From positions 1-11,146 of the forward strand of contig JAATEZ010000271.1 of the NCBI GenBank assembly GCA_015655485.1: a stretch of DNA of 11,146 bases, read 5' to 3'. A model generated the notes under the pieces. The model had not been told where the DNA came from and searched no databases. It saw nothing but the letters and a program-made list of their open reading frames with translations. The translations under genes were made by a program, and so were the position numbers. The stretch is from Lactobacillales bacterium. GTDB lineage: Bacteria; Bacillota; Bacilli; Lactobacillales; Vagococcaceae. Positions 1-7,572 of the stretch are shown here, piece after piece. Numbering within the stretch: the stretch's first letter is position 1; each line of letters opens with the position of its first letter.

Positions 1-367
1 TATGCTGACTTTTGATGAGGATACCGCACAGGTTGATGGATTGCCAGTGAGTCTAATGTCTTTACTTTTTAATGTGATTACTGGTGTTTCGATCGCAGTC
101 ATGATTCCCATTGCTGGTGCTCTGCTGATTTCAGCGATCATGGTTTTACCTGCAGCAATTTCAATGCGTTTAGGAAAAAGTTTTAATTCAGTAATCATAT
201 GGAGTGTGATTGTGGGGTTGACAGGAATGATTTCCGGGCTGATGTTTTCCTATCAGCTGGATACACCTCCGGGAGCGACGATCACGCTGATTTTTATAGG
301 AATTTTTATTCTTGTCGCATTTTTACGTTTTTTATCAGCTAAACTAAAACGTGAAAAAGTAAAATAA
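1..367 (+). CDS. Metal (zinc/manganese-type) ABC transporter permease, C-terminal part
   Basis: The reading frame is already open at the window's left edge, so the true start lies outside; about 121 residues are visible. It is the membrane permease of an ABC-3 family (ZnuB/AdcB/MntB type) metal importer, which works with an ATPase and a surface lipoprotein to bring divalent metal into the cytoplasm. Seen here are at least three hydrophobic segments, the family-like stretch GALLISAIMVLPAA near residues 38-51, and the SYQLDTPPGAT-like motif before the last helix (residues 83-93). The protein ends in a short basic tail (KLKREKVK), as expected for a cytoplasmic C-terminus. A terminator follows 11 bp after the stop, so this closes its own operon. 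Zinc (AdcB/ZnuB) is my favoured substrate from overall resemblance, but the fragment alone cannot separate zinc from manganese. Confidence 0.85.
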   Translation, partial: MLTFDEDTAQVDGLPVSLMSLLFNVITGVSIAVMIPIAGALLISAIMVLPAAISMRLGKSFNSVIIWSVIVGLTGMISGLMFSYQLDTPPGATITLIFIGIFILVAFLRFLSAKLKREKVK

Positions 368-377
368 ATTTAAAAAG

Positions 378-407
378 AAAGAAAAAGCGAAAGCTTTTTC
401 TTTTTTT
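378..407 (+). terminator. Intrinsic terminator after the metal permease gene
   Basis: An 11-bp perfect stem (378-388 paired with 393-403) is capped by a GAAA tetraloop and runs into seven T residues (401-407). It lies just after the permease stop and before the purR promoter, separating the two transcription units. Confidence 0.85.
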
Positions 408-424
408 ATATTGGAATTCATATG

Positions 425-437
425 AATTGCGAACATT
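425..437 (+). promoter_or_regulatory. Candidate PurBox (PurR operator) upstream of purR
   Basis: The 13-mer AATTGCGAACATT matches the Gram-positive PurBox consensus AWWWCCGAACWWT (as I recall it) at 12 of 13 positions, including the CGAAC core. It sits about 60 bp upstream of the purR -10 box and 84 bp before the start codon. PurBoxes bind PurR, and purR genes are often autoregulated. A convincing inverted second box, usual in B. subtilis operators, is not visible. TATGAATT is repeated 20 bp apart at 421-428 and 441-448. Confidence 0.5.
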
Positions 438-460
438 TTATATGAATTTATAAAAATAGC

Positions 461-489
461 TAGGTTTTTTTACTTAAAAACTTTATAAT
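461..489 (+). promoter_or_regulatory. Probable purR promoter
   Basis: A perfect TATAAT lies at 484-489, 31 bp before the purR start. The -35 region at 461-466 (TAGGTT) is poor against TTGACA, so the promoter may be weak or depend on a regulator. The PurBox-like site lies further upstream. Confidence 0.5.
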
Positions 490-520
490 GATAGAGATGA
501 TAAAAATTGAGGTGAACTGA

Positions 521-1357
521 TTGAAAACAAGAAGAAGTGAAAGAGTTGTTGATATGACAGAATATTTGCTAGCACACCCCCATGCTCTTATTTCTTTAAG
601 CTTTTTCGCTAGTCGATATCAATCGGCTAAATCGTCTATTAGCGAGGATTTAGCAATAATTAAGAAAACTTTTAAAGAAAGAGACATAGGACAACTTGAA
701 ACTATTCCAGGTGCTGCAGGAGGTGTTCGGTTTATTCCGCAAATTTCTTTTTCTGAAGCTAAGAAAATAATTATCTCTTTATGTCAACGGCTATCAGAAC
801 AAGACCGATTGTTGCCAGGAGGGTATGTTTATTTATCTGATTTATTAGGACAGCCAGAGTTGTTAAAACAAATTGGTCGGATCATTGCTTCGAAGTATTT
901 GGGAGAAAAAATTGATGCTGTAATGACTGTAGCGACCAAAGGAGTCCCAATTGCCCAGTCTGTTTCTTATTATTTAAATGTTCCTTTTGTTATTGTACGT
1001 CGTGATTCAAAAATTACTGAAGGATCAACAGTGAGTGTCAATTATGTTTCTGGTTCCTCTGAAAGAGTGGAAAAAATGGAATTATCAAAACGAAGTCTTA
1101 AAAGAGGTTCACGTGTTTTAGTAGTGGATGATTTCATGAAAGGTGGAGGTACTGTTAATGGAATGAAGAGTCTGATCGAAGAATTTGAAGCGCATTTAGT
1201 AGGAATCACGGTTTTTGCTGAATCAACGTTTAGTGGAAAGCGTGTGGTAGATGAATATACTTCTTTGTTATGCGTGGAAGAAGTAGACACACATACTAAA
1301 ACTATCAAAGTCGTACCAGGAAATTACTTTAATGAACAGTTCTCTGGATTTGAATGA
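521..1357 (+). CDS. purR: Purine operon regulator PurR (PRTase-fold transcription factor)
   Basis: This cytoplasmic DNA-binding regulator of purine synthesis and salvage genes answers to PRPP, and in B. subtilis to (p)ppGpp. It has 278 residues, close to the usual 270-285. Roughly residues 1-75 form the winged-helix DNA-binding domain, with a basic start (KTRRSERVVDMTEYLL) and the conserved segment around GGVRFIP. Residues 80-278 have the phosphoribosyltransferase fold, with the PRPP-binding loop VVDDFMKGGGT at 201-211. The start is TTG at 521, chosen because a GAGGTGA ribosome binding site (509-515) sits just before it and the N-terminus matches the family. It lies between a terminator and glmU. 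The PurBox-like site suggests autoregulation. The PRPP producer Prs is encoded two genes downstream. Confidence 0.95.
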   Translation: MKTRRSERVVDMTEYLLAHPHALISLSFFASRYQSAKSSISEDLAIIKKTFKERDIGQLETIPGAAGGVRFIPQISFSEAKKIIISLCQRLSEQDRLLPGGYVYLSDLLGQPELLKQIGRIIASKYLGEKIDAVMTVATKGVPIAQSVSYYLNVPFVIVRRDSKITEGSTVSVNYVSGSSERVEKMELSKRSLKRGSRVLVVDDFMKGGGTVNGMKSLIEEFEAHLVGITVFAESTFSGKRVVDEYTSLLCVEEVDTHTKTIKVVPGNYFNEQFSGFE

Positions 1358-1429
1358 GGGAACTTAAGTTTATCCAAACAAAAGAGACTTGAACAACTGA
1401 GTTCTCTTGTCCATTTCAGCAAGTGTTGA

Positions 1430-1458
1430 TTGAAAACGGCCGATAGGTGAACTAAACT
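1430..1458 (+). promoter_or_regulatory. Possible glmU promoter
   Basis: TTGAAA (1430-1435) and TAAACT (1453-1458) are 17 bp apart in the purR-glmU gap, 43 bp before the glmU start. The -10 matches only 4 of 6 positions. glmU could instead be read through from purR, as no terminator is evident between them. Confidence 0.4.
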
Positions 1459-1500
1459 AAAAAAGAAAAGACTCAAAACAAGAAATTAGGAGTGGAAGTT

Positions 1501-2874
1501 ATGAAAGATCGCTATGGTATCATTTTAGCGGCAGGTCAAGGCTCTAGAATGAAATCCAAATTATATAAGGTGCTGCACCCAATCGCCGGCAAGCCAATGG
1601 TGGAACATGTGATTTCACAGGTGGAAGCTGTTGATCCAAGTGAAATCGTTACAATTGTTGGATGTGGAGCAGAGAAGGTAAAAAGTTTATTAGGAACTCG
1701 GTGCAGTTATGTGCTTCAAGAGCAGCAAAAAGGAACTGGGCATGCTGTGTTGCAGGCAAAAAAACTTCTTAAAAATAAGATTGGGACCACTTTGGTCATT
1801 TGCGGAGATACACCGTTATTAACAACTGCAACACTCGAAAAATTATTTGAATATCATCAGGAAAAAGATGCTAAGGCAACGATCCTCACAGCAGTGACAG
1901 AAAATCCGACAGGTTATGGTCGTGTCATTCGTGATGAATTGGGCATTGTTGAAAAAATTGTTGAGGAAAAGGATGCTTCATTACAAGAAAAACTTGTAAA
2001 AGAAATCAATACAGGGACCTATTGTTTTGATAATCAATTACTTTTTGAAGCCTTAGAAAAAGTTGGGACTGCTAATGCTCAAGGAGAGTATTATTTGACC
2101 GATGTGATTGGCATTTTAAAACGATCTGGAGCAATCGTGGCTGCTTATCGTATGCCAGATTTCTCTGAATCGCTGGGAGTAAATGATCGTTTAGCTTTAG
2201 CGGAAGCGAACCAAATAATGCGAACACGAATCAATGACAAACATATGTTGAATGGTGTAAGTATAATCGATCCCAACACAACTTATATTGACAGTGATGT
2301 AATAATTGGCACAGATACAGTTATTGAACCGGGAGTTTTTTTGAAGGGGAATACGGTCATTGGAGAAGATTGTTTGATCGGAGCTCATTCAGAAATCATC
2401 GATAGCGCGATCTTCGACCGGGTGAAAATTACTTCTTCTCACATTCAAGGAGCTGTTGTCGGCAATGATAGCGATATAGGTCCTTTCGGCCGCCTGCGTC
2501 CAGAAACAAAACTTGGAGAACATGTGCATGTTGGTAATTTTGTTGAGATCAAGAAATCGACTATTGATGATGGAACAAAAGTCGGGCATCTGACGTATGT
2601 TGGTGATGCTTCTCTTGGCAAGCAAATCAATGTCGGCTGTGGAACTGTGTTTGTTAATTATGATGGAAAAGAAAAACATCATACGACAGTTGGAGATAAT
2701 AGTTTTATTGGATGCAATACTAATCTGATTGCTCCGTTGAGCATTGGTGAGAGTAGCTTTGTTGCAGCTGGCTCCACAATTACACGGAATGTACCTAAAG
2801 AAGCTATGGCTATAGCACGTACTAAGCAAATAAACAAAGAGGAGTATGCCAAAAAATTGCCTTATTCATCATAA
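1501..2874 (+). CDS. glmU: Bifunctional GlcNAc-1-P uridyltransferase / GlcN-1-P acetyltransferase GlmU
   Basis: GlmU carries out the last two steps of UDP-N-acetylglucosamine synthesis, acetylating glucosamine-1-phosphate and then coupling it to UTP; the product feeds peptidoglycan and wall polymers. It has 457 residues, the normal length (about 456). The N-terminal pyrophosphorylase domain shows LAAGQGSRMKSKLYKVLHP from residue 9 and the metal-binding Asp in GDTP at D103. From about residue 250 hexapeptide repeats build the left-handed beta-helix of the acetyltransferase domain, with the catalytic-type His in GHLTYVGDA at H363 and the RPETKLGEHVHVGNFVE block before it. The start is ATG 1501, with AGGAG at 1488-1492; an in-frame GTG at 1492 overlaps that ribosome binding site and is rejected. 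The glmU-prs order is conserved in Bacillota. Confidence 0.97.
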   Translation: MKDRYGIILAAGQGSRMKSKLYKVLHPIAGKPMVEHVISQVEAVDPSEIVTIVGCGAEKVKSLLGTRCSYVLQEQQKGTGHAVLQAKKLLKNKIGTTLVICGDTPLLTTATLEKLFEYHQEKDAKATILTAVTENPTGYGRVIRDELGIVEKIVEEKDASLQEKLVKEINTGTYCFDNQLLFEALEKVGTANAQGEYYLTDVIGILKRSGAIVAAYRMPDFSESLGVNDRLALAEANQIMRTRINDKHMLNGVSIIDPNTTYIDSDVIIGTDTVIEPGVFLKGNTVIGEDCLIGAHSEIIDSAIFDRVKITSSHIQGAVVGNDSDIGPFGRLRPETKLGEHVHVGNFVEIKKSTIDDGTKVGHLTYVGDASLGKQINVGCGTVFVNYDGKEKHHTTVGDNSFIGCNTNLIAPLSIGESSFVAAGSTITRNVPKEAMAIARTKQINKEEYAKKLPYSS

Positions 2875-2889
2875 AGTCTGGTGAGGGGC

Positions 2890-2918
2890 TTGATTTATTG
2901 AGAAAAAATGACTAATAT
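2890..2918 (+). promoter_or_regulatory. Possible prs promoter
   Basis: TTGATT (2890-2895) and TAATAT (2913-2918) are spaced by 17 bp in the glmU-prs gap, about 50 bp before the prs start. Each box matches 4 of 6 consensus bases, so this is a weak call; co-transcription with glmU is equally possible. Confidence 0.3.
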
Positions 2919-2966
2919 TTAGAAGGAAGAAAAATAATCGAAAAAGCAAAGAAAGTGGAGGTCCCC

Positions 2967-3938
2967 ATGTCAAAACATTATTTTGATCCTAGATTGAAGA
3001 TTTTTACCTTGAATTCTAACAAAGCACTTGCAAAAAAAATAGCTGCCGCAGTTGGAGTAGAACTAGGACGTTCCGAAGTTCGTCAATTCAGTGATGGGGA
3101 AATTCAAATCAATATCGAAGAAAGCATTCGCGGTTCCCATGTTTATTTGATTCAGTCAACCAGTTCTCCTGTAAATGACAATCTAATGGAACTATTGATT
3201 ATGATCGATGCTTTGAAGAGGGCAAGTGCAAAAACAATAAATGTAGTGATGCCTTATTACGGATATGCTCGTCAAGATCGTAAAGCTCGTGCTAGGGAGC
3301 CTATTACTGCTAAACTTGTCGCTAATATGTTAGAAACAGCAGGAACTACTCGCATGTTGACACTGGATTTACATGCAGTTCAAATTCAAGGCTTTTTTGA
3401 TATCCCGGTGGATCATTTGATGGCAGCTCCATTATTAGCAGATTATTTTATTAAGCAGGGATTTATTGGGGATGACATAGTAGTAGTTTCACCTGACCAT
3501 GGTGGTGTGACACGTGCAAGGAAATTAGCGGAATTTTTAAAAGCACCGATCGCGATCATAGATAAACGGCGGCCTAAAGCTAATGTAGCAGAAGTTATGA
3601 ATATTATTGGAAAAGTAAAAGGTAAAAAATGTGTGCTGATTGATGATATGATCGACACGGCCGGGACAATTACTTTAGCCGCCAATGCATTAAAGGAAGC
3701 AGGAGCCCTAGAAGTTTATGCTTGTTGTACACATCCTGTGTTGTCTGGTCCAGCATTGCAGCGGATCGAGGATTCTGCTATTGAGAAGTTGATCGTGACA
3801 GATTCTATCTATTTGCCGGAAGAAAGACGTATTGCCAAAATCGAACAAATCAGTGTGGGCGACTTAATTGGAGATGCCATTAAACGGATTCATGAAAATA
3901 AGCCAGTGAGTCCTTTATTTGAAACTAAACATTCTTAA
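2967..3938 (+). CDS. prs: Ribose-phosphate pyrophosphokinase (PRPP synthetase)
   Basis: This enzyme makes PRPP from ribose-5-phosphate and ATP, the precursor of purines, pyrimidines, NAD, histidine and tryptophan. It has 323 residues, slightly over the usual 315-320, and is a class I enzyme by sequence. Visible landmarks are FSDGEIQINIEESIRG near residues 36-51, PYYGYARQDRK near 94-104, the pyrophosphate-site DLHAVQIQGFFDIPVDHL with H136, the loop KRRPKAN, and the PRPP-binding motif VLIDDMIDTAGT at 223-234. The start is ATG 2967 behind GTGGAGGT (2955-2962); the in-frame GTG at 2955 is part of that ribosome binding site. A long terminator begins at the stop codon, ending the purR-glmU-prs block. 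Confidence 0.97.
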   Translation: MSKHYFDPRLKIFTLNSNKALAKKIAAAVGVELGRSEVRQFSDGEIQINIEESIRGSHVYLIQSTSSPVNDNLMELLIMIDALKRASAKTINVVMPYYGYARQDRKARAREPITAKLVANMLETAGTTRMLTLDLHAVQIQGFFDIPVDHLMAAPLLADYFIKQGFIGDDIVVVSPDHGGVTRARKLAEFLKAPIAIIDKRRPKANVAEVMNIIGKVKGKKCVLIDDMIDTAGTITLAANALKEAGALEVYACCTHPVLSGPALQRIEDSAIEKLIVTDSIYLPEERRIAKIEQISVGDLIGDAIKRIHENKPVSPLFETKHS

Positions 3939-3986
3939 AAAGATAACTATGACTTCTTTAAAATCCAGAGGTCATAGTTATCTTTT
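3938..3986 (+). terminator. Strong hairpin terminator after prs, possibly bidirectional
   Basis: Sixteen base pairs (3938-3953 with 3971-3986) extend inward by about four more, one a G-T wobble, around a short loop. The right arm ends in TTTTGTTC. The left arm starts with a run of A, so on the minus strand the hairpin would also run into T residues and could stop leftward transcripts from mscL. No better mscL terminator is seen in the 180 bp between them. Confidence 0.85.
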
Positions 3987-4166
3987 GTTCTAGTTTTATG
4001 TGTCCCAAGCTAATGCAGAACGGACAAATTTCTGCAATAAATCAAATCTTTATTACTCAAATTTAGCATCCTGATCAAAAGAAGTACTTTGATATCTGCT
4101 TTTGTCTTTTATCCATAAGCGCCCAAGCAAATTTGGAATGTAACGGATGAATAGCTGAAAGTTTGA

Positions 4167-4595
4167 TCAAGGTCGTTCTTTTTTCTGCTTTTCTTCATTT
4201 TTAGCAGCTAGCAGATCTCGAATTTCTTTTAAATACTCTTCAGTGGTTGGTTGTGATTCAGTTTCTGCAGCTTCTTCCGGTTTCTTCCTAAAGGTTTGAG
4301 CTCTATTAACAGCTTTGACAATCAAGAAGACAACCAGGGCAGTAATTAAAAATGTTATAATTGCAGAAATAATACTGCCAAAACTCAATGTTATCCCATT
4401 CACCGTAAGGTTTAATTCTTTAAATTCCGCGTTCTTACTTCCAGTTATTAATTTTATGACAAGTGTCACTAGAGGTGTGACAAATCCTGTTACAATAGAA
4501 TTGACAATTGCCGTAAAAGCACTCCCGATAACAACACCAACAGCGAGATCGATAACATTTCCTCGCAAAATAAACTCTTTAAATTCTTTTATCAT
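4167..4595 (-). CDS. mscL: Large-conductance mechanosensitive channel MscL
   Basis: MscL is a homo-pentameric membrane channel that opens under membrane tension and releases solutes during osmotic downshock. It has 142 residues, normal for the family. The N-terminus MIKEFKEFILRGNVIDLAVGVVIG is the family signature: a short amphipathic helix followed by TM1 (about residues 14-43). A periplasmic-type loop follows (about 50-70), then TM2 (about 74-97) with a basic end (KAVNRAQ), then a charged Glu/Lys-rich helix (EEYLKEIRDLLAAKNEEKQKK) forming the cytoplasmic bundle. The start is ATG, with AGGAGG on the minus strand at 4603-4608, 7 nt upstream. It is transcribed alone and opposite to its neighbours. 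The same frame stays open for 37 codons beyond its TGA. Confidence 0.97.
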   Translation of the reverse strand: MIKEFKEFILRGNVIDLAVGVVIGSAFTAIVNSIVTGFVTPLVTLVIKLITGSKNAEFKELNLTVNGITLSFGSIISAIITFLITALVVFLIVKAVNRAQTFRKKPEEAAETESQPTTEEYLKEIRDLLAAKNEEKQKKERP

Positions 4596-4620
4596 CCGTT
4601 TTCCTCCTCTTTATAAATTG

Positions 4621-4649
4621 ATTATAGCGAAAAAAGATTCAAAACGGAA
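4621..4649 (-). promoter_or_regulatory. Possible mscL promoter (-10 box only is convincing)
   Basis: On the minus strand a perfect TATAAT lies at 4626-4621, 26 bp before the mscL start. The -35 at standard spacing (4649-4644, TTCCGT) is poor. Confidence 0.4.
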
Positions 4650-4738
4650 TTATTATCTACTGAGATTAACTAAAATTAATAAAAATTCATTTTTATTTGC
4701 CTTAAGATCGTCGATTTTCCTTTACTATTTATTCTGCT

Positions 4739-4768
4739 TTGAAATCTTAATGTAATATATGATATAAT
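4739..4768 (+). promoter_or_regulatory. Promoter for the ymfF-pgsA operon
   Basis: TTGAAA (4739-4744) and a perfect TATAAT (4763-4768) are separated by 18 bp, the best sigma-A-type match in the window. It points at ymfF, whose start is 234 bp downstream, with no terminator between. Confidence 0.6.
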
Positions 4769-5001
4769 TTAGTAAAATACTGCTGGATTCTTAGTAGAAC
4801 TAATTAAAAAAGCATGATAAGAATTGTTTATAATTGGGGTTTATTTGAAATCTATTTATTTTAATAACATTTTGAACACAAACTTTTTTGGAATCACACG
4901 CAAAAATTTAATTTTTCTTGAGAATAGCTACTTTTGATTGTATTATCCGTGGTTATCCTCTATCATTATGTGGAGAAAGTAATTCAAAAGGAGTCTACAC
5001 T

Positions 5002-6270
5002 ATGAGTGCCTATTTACTAACTGAAGGTGTACAAGTTCATTATTTACCAACTACTCAGTATAAAACTATTCAAATAATGGTGCGTTTTACGTCGCTTTTA
5101 AAAAAAGATACAATAACAAAGAGAACTCTTTTGTCCAGTTTATTAGAGACAAATAGTTTACATTATCCGAATCAATTGCTTTTGAGTGAGAAATTGGCAG
5201 ATCTGTATGGTGCCAGTTTTGGCGTAGATATTAATAAAAAAGGAAATTATCATCTTCTGACACTCTCAGTAAATCTTGTAAATGGGAATTATCTGGAAAA
5301 CCAGCCGGCAGTATTTGAAGAAGCCGTTGATTTCATTCATGAGATTTTGTTCTTTCCATATATTGAAAAAAATGCTTTTCACTCCGCAACTTTTGATCGT
5401 GAAAAAGAAAATTTATTAGATTATTTAGCTTCTGTTAATGAAGATAAGCAGCTCTATGCAGCATTAAAGCTACAAGAAATTTTATTTTCGGAATCACCAG
5501 CACAAAAAACTCCTAGCTTTGGAACGATAGAGGATCTACAAAAAGAAACGGCGAGCTCAATAGGAGCATATTATCAAGAAATGCTCTTAAAAGATCAAGT
5601 AGATATTTTTGTTATTGGAGATATTGTTCCGGAAAACATCAATAAATTATTACAAAAGCTGAAATTTCAACCGAGAGCTCCCTTGTTAAATGAAATTTTT
5701 TATCCATCTAAAACTGGTAATGTTATTTTTGAAAAGGTAGAGGAACAACCTATTGTTCAATCTAAGTTGAATTTAGGCTATCATACGAATATCTATTTTT
5801 ATCAGAAAGATTATTTTCCGTTTTTAGTATTTAACGGGATCTTTGGGGGATTTCCGCATTCAAAACTATTTACAAATGTTCGTGAAAAACAAAGTATGGC
5901 TTATTACGCTTCGAGCAGTATCGATACTTTTCGAGGAGTCATGACCGTTCAAACCGGAATTGATGGAAAAAATCGCGAAAAAGTTTTACGCTTAGTAGCC
6001 GAACAATTACAGGCGATCCAGACGGGTGAAATAACTAAAGATGAGTTGCAGCAAACTAAAGCAATGCTGAAAAACCAGTATCTTCTATCTATGGATAATC
6101 CAAATGCACAGTTAGAGAAAAAATATGTTGAAGTCGTGTATCCAGATAGCAAGATCAGCCTTGAAACATGGTGTAAAAGAATAGATGAAGTTTCTGAAAA
6201 ACAAGTTCAAGATATAGCCGCACAAGTTCAACTTGCGGCAGTATACTTCTTAGAAGGAGGAGAGGCTTAA
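5002..6270 (+). CDS. ymfF: M16 peptidase-like protein YmfF (inactive subunit), EF-P modification-associated locus
   Basis: This is a cytoplasmic M16B (insulinase/processing-peptidase family) protein of 422 residues, matching YmfF of B. subtilis, called YfmF in some annotations. The zinc-binding HxxEH motif expected near the N-terminus is absent: the equivalent helix reads LLSSLLETNS, so this subunit should be catalytically dead. The rest of the fold is recognisable, including a KLADLYGASFGV segment and the C-terminal half with HSKLFTNVREKQSMAYYASS. The start is ATG 5002 with AAAGGAG at 4987-4993; an in-frame TTG at 4918 would add 28 residues without a good ribosome binding site and is rejected. 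Its stop abuts the GTG of ymfH. By analogy with other M16 pairs it probably forms a heterodimer with YmfH; the substrate is not known to me. Confidence 0.9.
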   Translation: MSAYLLTEGVQVHYLPTTQYKTIQIMVRFTSLLKKDTITKRTLLSSLLETNSLHYPNQLLLSEKLADLYGASFGVDINKKGNYHLLTLSVNLVNGNYLENQPAVFEEAVDFIHEILFFPYIEKNAFHSATFDREKENLLDYLASVNEDKQLYAALKLQEILFSESPAQKTPSFGTIEDLQKETASSIGAYYQEMLLKDQVDIFVIGDIVPENINKLLQKLKFQPRAPLLNEIFYPSKTGNVIFEKVEEQPIVQSKLNLGYHTNIYFYQKDYFPFLVFNGIFGGFPHSKLFTNVREKQSMAYYASSSIDTFRGVMTVQTGIDGKNREKVLRLVAEQLQAIQTGEITKDELQQTKAMLKNQYLLSMDNPNAQLEKKYVEVVYPDSKISLETWCKRIDEVSEKQVQDIAAQVQLAAVYFLEGGEA

Positions 6271-7566
6271 GTGGAGAAAAAAGAATATGCTAAACTTCAT
6301 GAGACTTTATACCAAGAGACTCTTCCTAATGGTTTGCAAGTAACGCTGTTGCCTAAGAATGATTTTCACAAGATTTACGGTTTATTTACGACTAATTATG
6401 GCTCAATAGACAATGAGTTTGTTCCTTTGGGAGCAAATGAGTTTGTGCATGTACCTGATGGTGTCGCACATTTTCTGGAGCATAAAATGTTTGAAAAAGA
6501 AACCGTAGATGTTTTTCAGATATTTGGAAAACAAGGAGCATCAGCTAATGCTTTTACCAGTTTTACAAGAACTAGTTATTTATTTTCCAGTACTAACCAT
6601 GTAAATGAAAATCTTCAAACATTATTAGATTTTGTTCAGCAGCCCTATTTCACTGAAGCGACTGTAACCAAAGAAAAAGGAATCATCGCCCAAGAAATTC
6701 AAATGTATCAAGACGATCCTAATTGGCGTTTATTTTTTGGCATACTAGGAAACTTATATCCGCAACATCCGTTAAGCATTGATATTGCCGGAACTGTGGA
6801 AAGTATCAATCAAATAACTGCTCAGGATCTGTATACTTGCTATCATACCTTCTATCATCCCAGCAATATGAATCTGTTTGTGGTCGGCGATATTTCTCCG
6901 ATGCAGATAATGGAATTGATTTCCAATAATCAGGCAAGTAAAAGTTTTGCTCCCTACCAAGAAATTCGGCGCAGGTTCTCAGGAGATACTCGAAAAATCC
7001 GTACAAAAAGCCAAATTTCGATGGAGATCAATCGACCTAAAACGCTTGTTGGAATAAAAGGCGCAGATACTCTTCCAGAGCGGGGAATAGACTTATTACG
7101 TTATCAGATAGCGGCAAACTTATTATTTCAGATGCTGTTTGGTAATACTTCACGTAATTATTTACGCCTGTATGATCAAGGATTATTGGATGACAGTTTT
7201 GGGTATGAGTTTAATCTAGATAGAGAATTCCACTTTGCTGATTTCGGGGGTGATACTAGCGACCCGGATCGATTAGCCGGTGAATTGATCGATATTTTAT
7301 TATCTGCTGAAAAAAGTTCAGAGATAACGGAACGAAACTTGGAACTATTAAAGAAAAAAATGATAGGGAAGCATTTACAGGCTCTGAACTCTTTGGAATA
7401 TATCGCCAATCAATTTAGTCAAATGCAGTTTGGTTCAGTAACTTTATTTGATCGAATGGAAATAATAGAAAATATCCAGCTAAGTGATTGTTTAAGTGTT
7501 GCTAAGCAGTTGATTCATTCAGAGGCGATCAGCCGATTCACTTTGCTGCCTAATATAAAGGAGTAG
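6271..7566 (+). CDS. ymfH: M16 family zinc peptidase YmfH (active subunit)
   Basis: This is the catalytic partner of YmfF, 431 residues, called YfmH in some annotations. The inverted zinc motif is present as HFLEH at residues 67-71 (two His ligands and the catalytic Glu at E70). The downstream acidic pair of the family is EKGIIAQE at 135-142, with E142 the likely third zinc ligand. A C-terminal M16 domain includes the Arg/Tyr-type region SRNYLRLYDQG. No signal peptide is visible, so it should act in the cytoplasm. The start is GTG 6271, immediately after the ymfF stop, with AAGGAGG at 6254-6260 inside the end of ymfF; this arrangement suggests translational coupling and equal amounts of the two subunits. 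Confidence 0.92.
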   Translation: MEKKEYAKLHETLYQETLPNGLQVTLLPKNDFHKIYGLFTTNYGSIDNEFVPLGANEFVHVPDGVAHFLEHKMFEKETVDVFQIFGKQGASANAFTSFTRTSYLFSSTNHVNENLQTLLDFVQQPYFTEATVTKEKGIIAQEIQMYQDDPNWRLFFGILGNLYPQHPLSIDIAGTVESINQITAQDLYTCYHTFYHPSNMNLFVVGDISPMQIMELISNNQASKSFAPYQEIRRRFSGDTRKIRTKSQISMEINRPKTLVGIKGADTLPERGIDLLRYQIAANLLFQMLFGNTSRNYLRLYDQGLLDDSFGYEFNLDREFHFADFGGDTSDPDRLAGELIDILLSAEKSSEITERNLELLKKKMIGKHLQALNSLEYIANQFSQMQFGSVTLFDRMEIIENIQLSDCLSVAKQLIHSEAISRFTLLPNIKE

Positions 7567-7572
7567 TCAGGA

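Larger units (their letters stand above)
4596..5001. other. Non-coding gap between divergent mscL and ymfF
   Basis: This 406-bp AT-rich gap holds the mscL ribosome binding site and probable -10 box at its left, the promoter at 4739-4768, a second isolated TATAAT at 4829-4834 without a matching -35, and the ymfF ribosome binding site at 4987-4993. With the 4739-4768 promoter the ymfF leader would be about 225 nt. I see no riboswitch or terminator-like hairpin and no supported small gene in it. Confidence 0.6.

Noticed and set aside
1375..1415. Possible terminator between purR and glmU (AAGAGA/TCTCTT)
   Set aside because: Only a 6-bp stem with a large loop and no T-run.
1492..1500. GTG start for glmU three codons upstream
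   Set aside because: The GTG overlaps the AGGAG ribosome binding site that serves ATG 1501; the same situation holds for the GTG at 2955 before prs.
2389..2829. 146-codon minus-strand frame inside glmU
   Set aside because: Antisense shadow of the hexapeptide-repeat domain.
4315..4755. 146-codon plus-strand frame across mscL
   Set aside because: It is antisense to a clear MscL sequence and reads as the shadow of its hydrophobic codons; no ribosome binding site or family resemblance.
4918..5001. TTG start giving ymfF a 28-residue N-terminal extension
   Set aside because: No suitable ribosome binding site precedes it, while ATG 5002 has AAAGGAG at the right distance and gives the usual family length.
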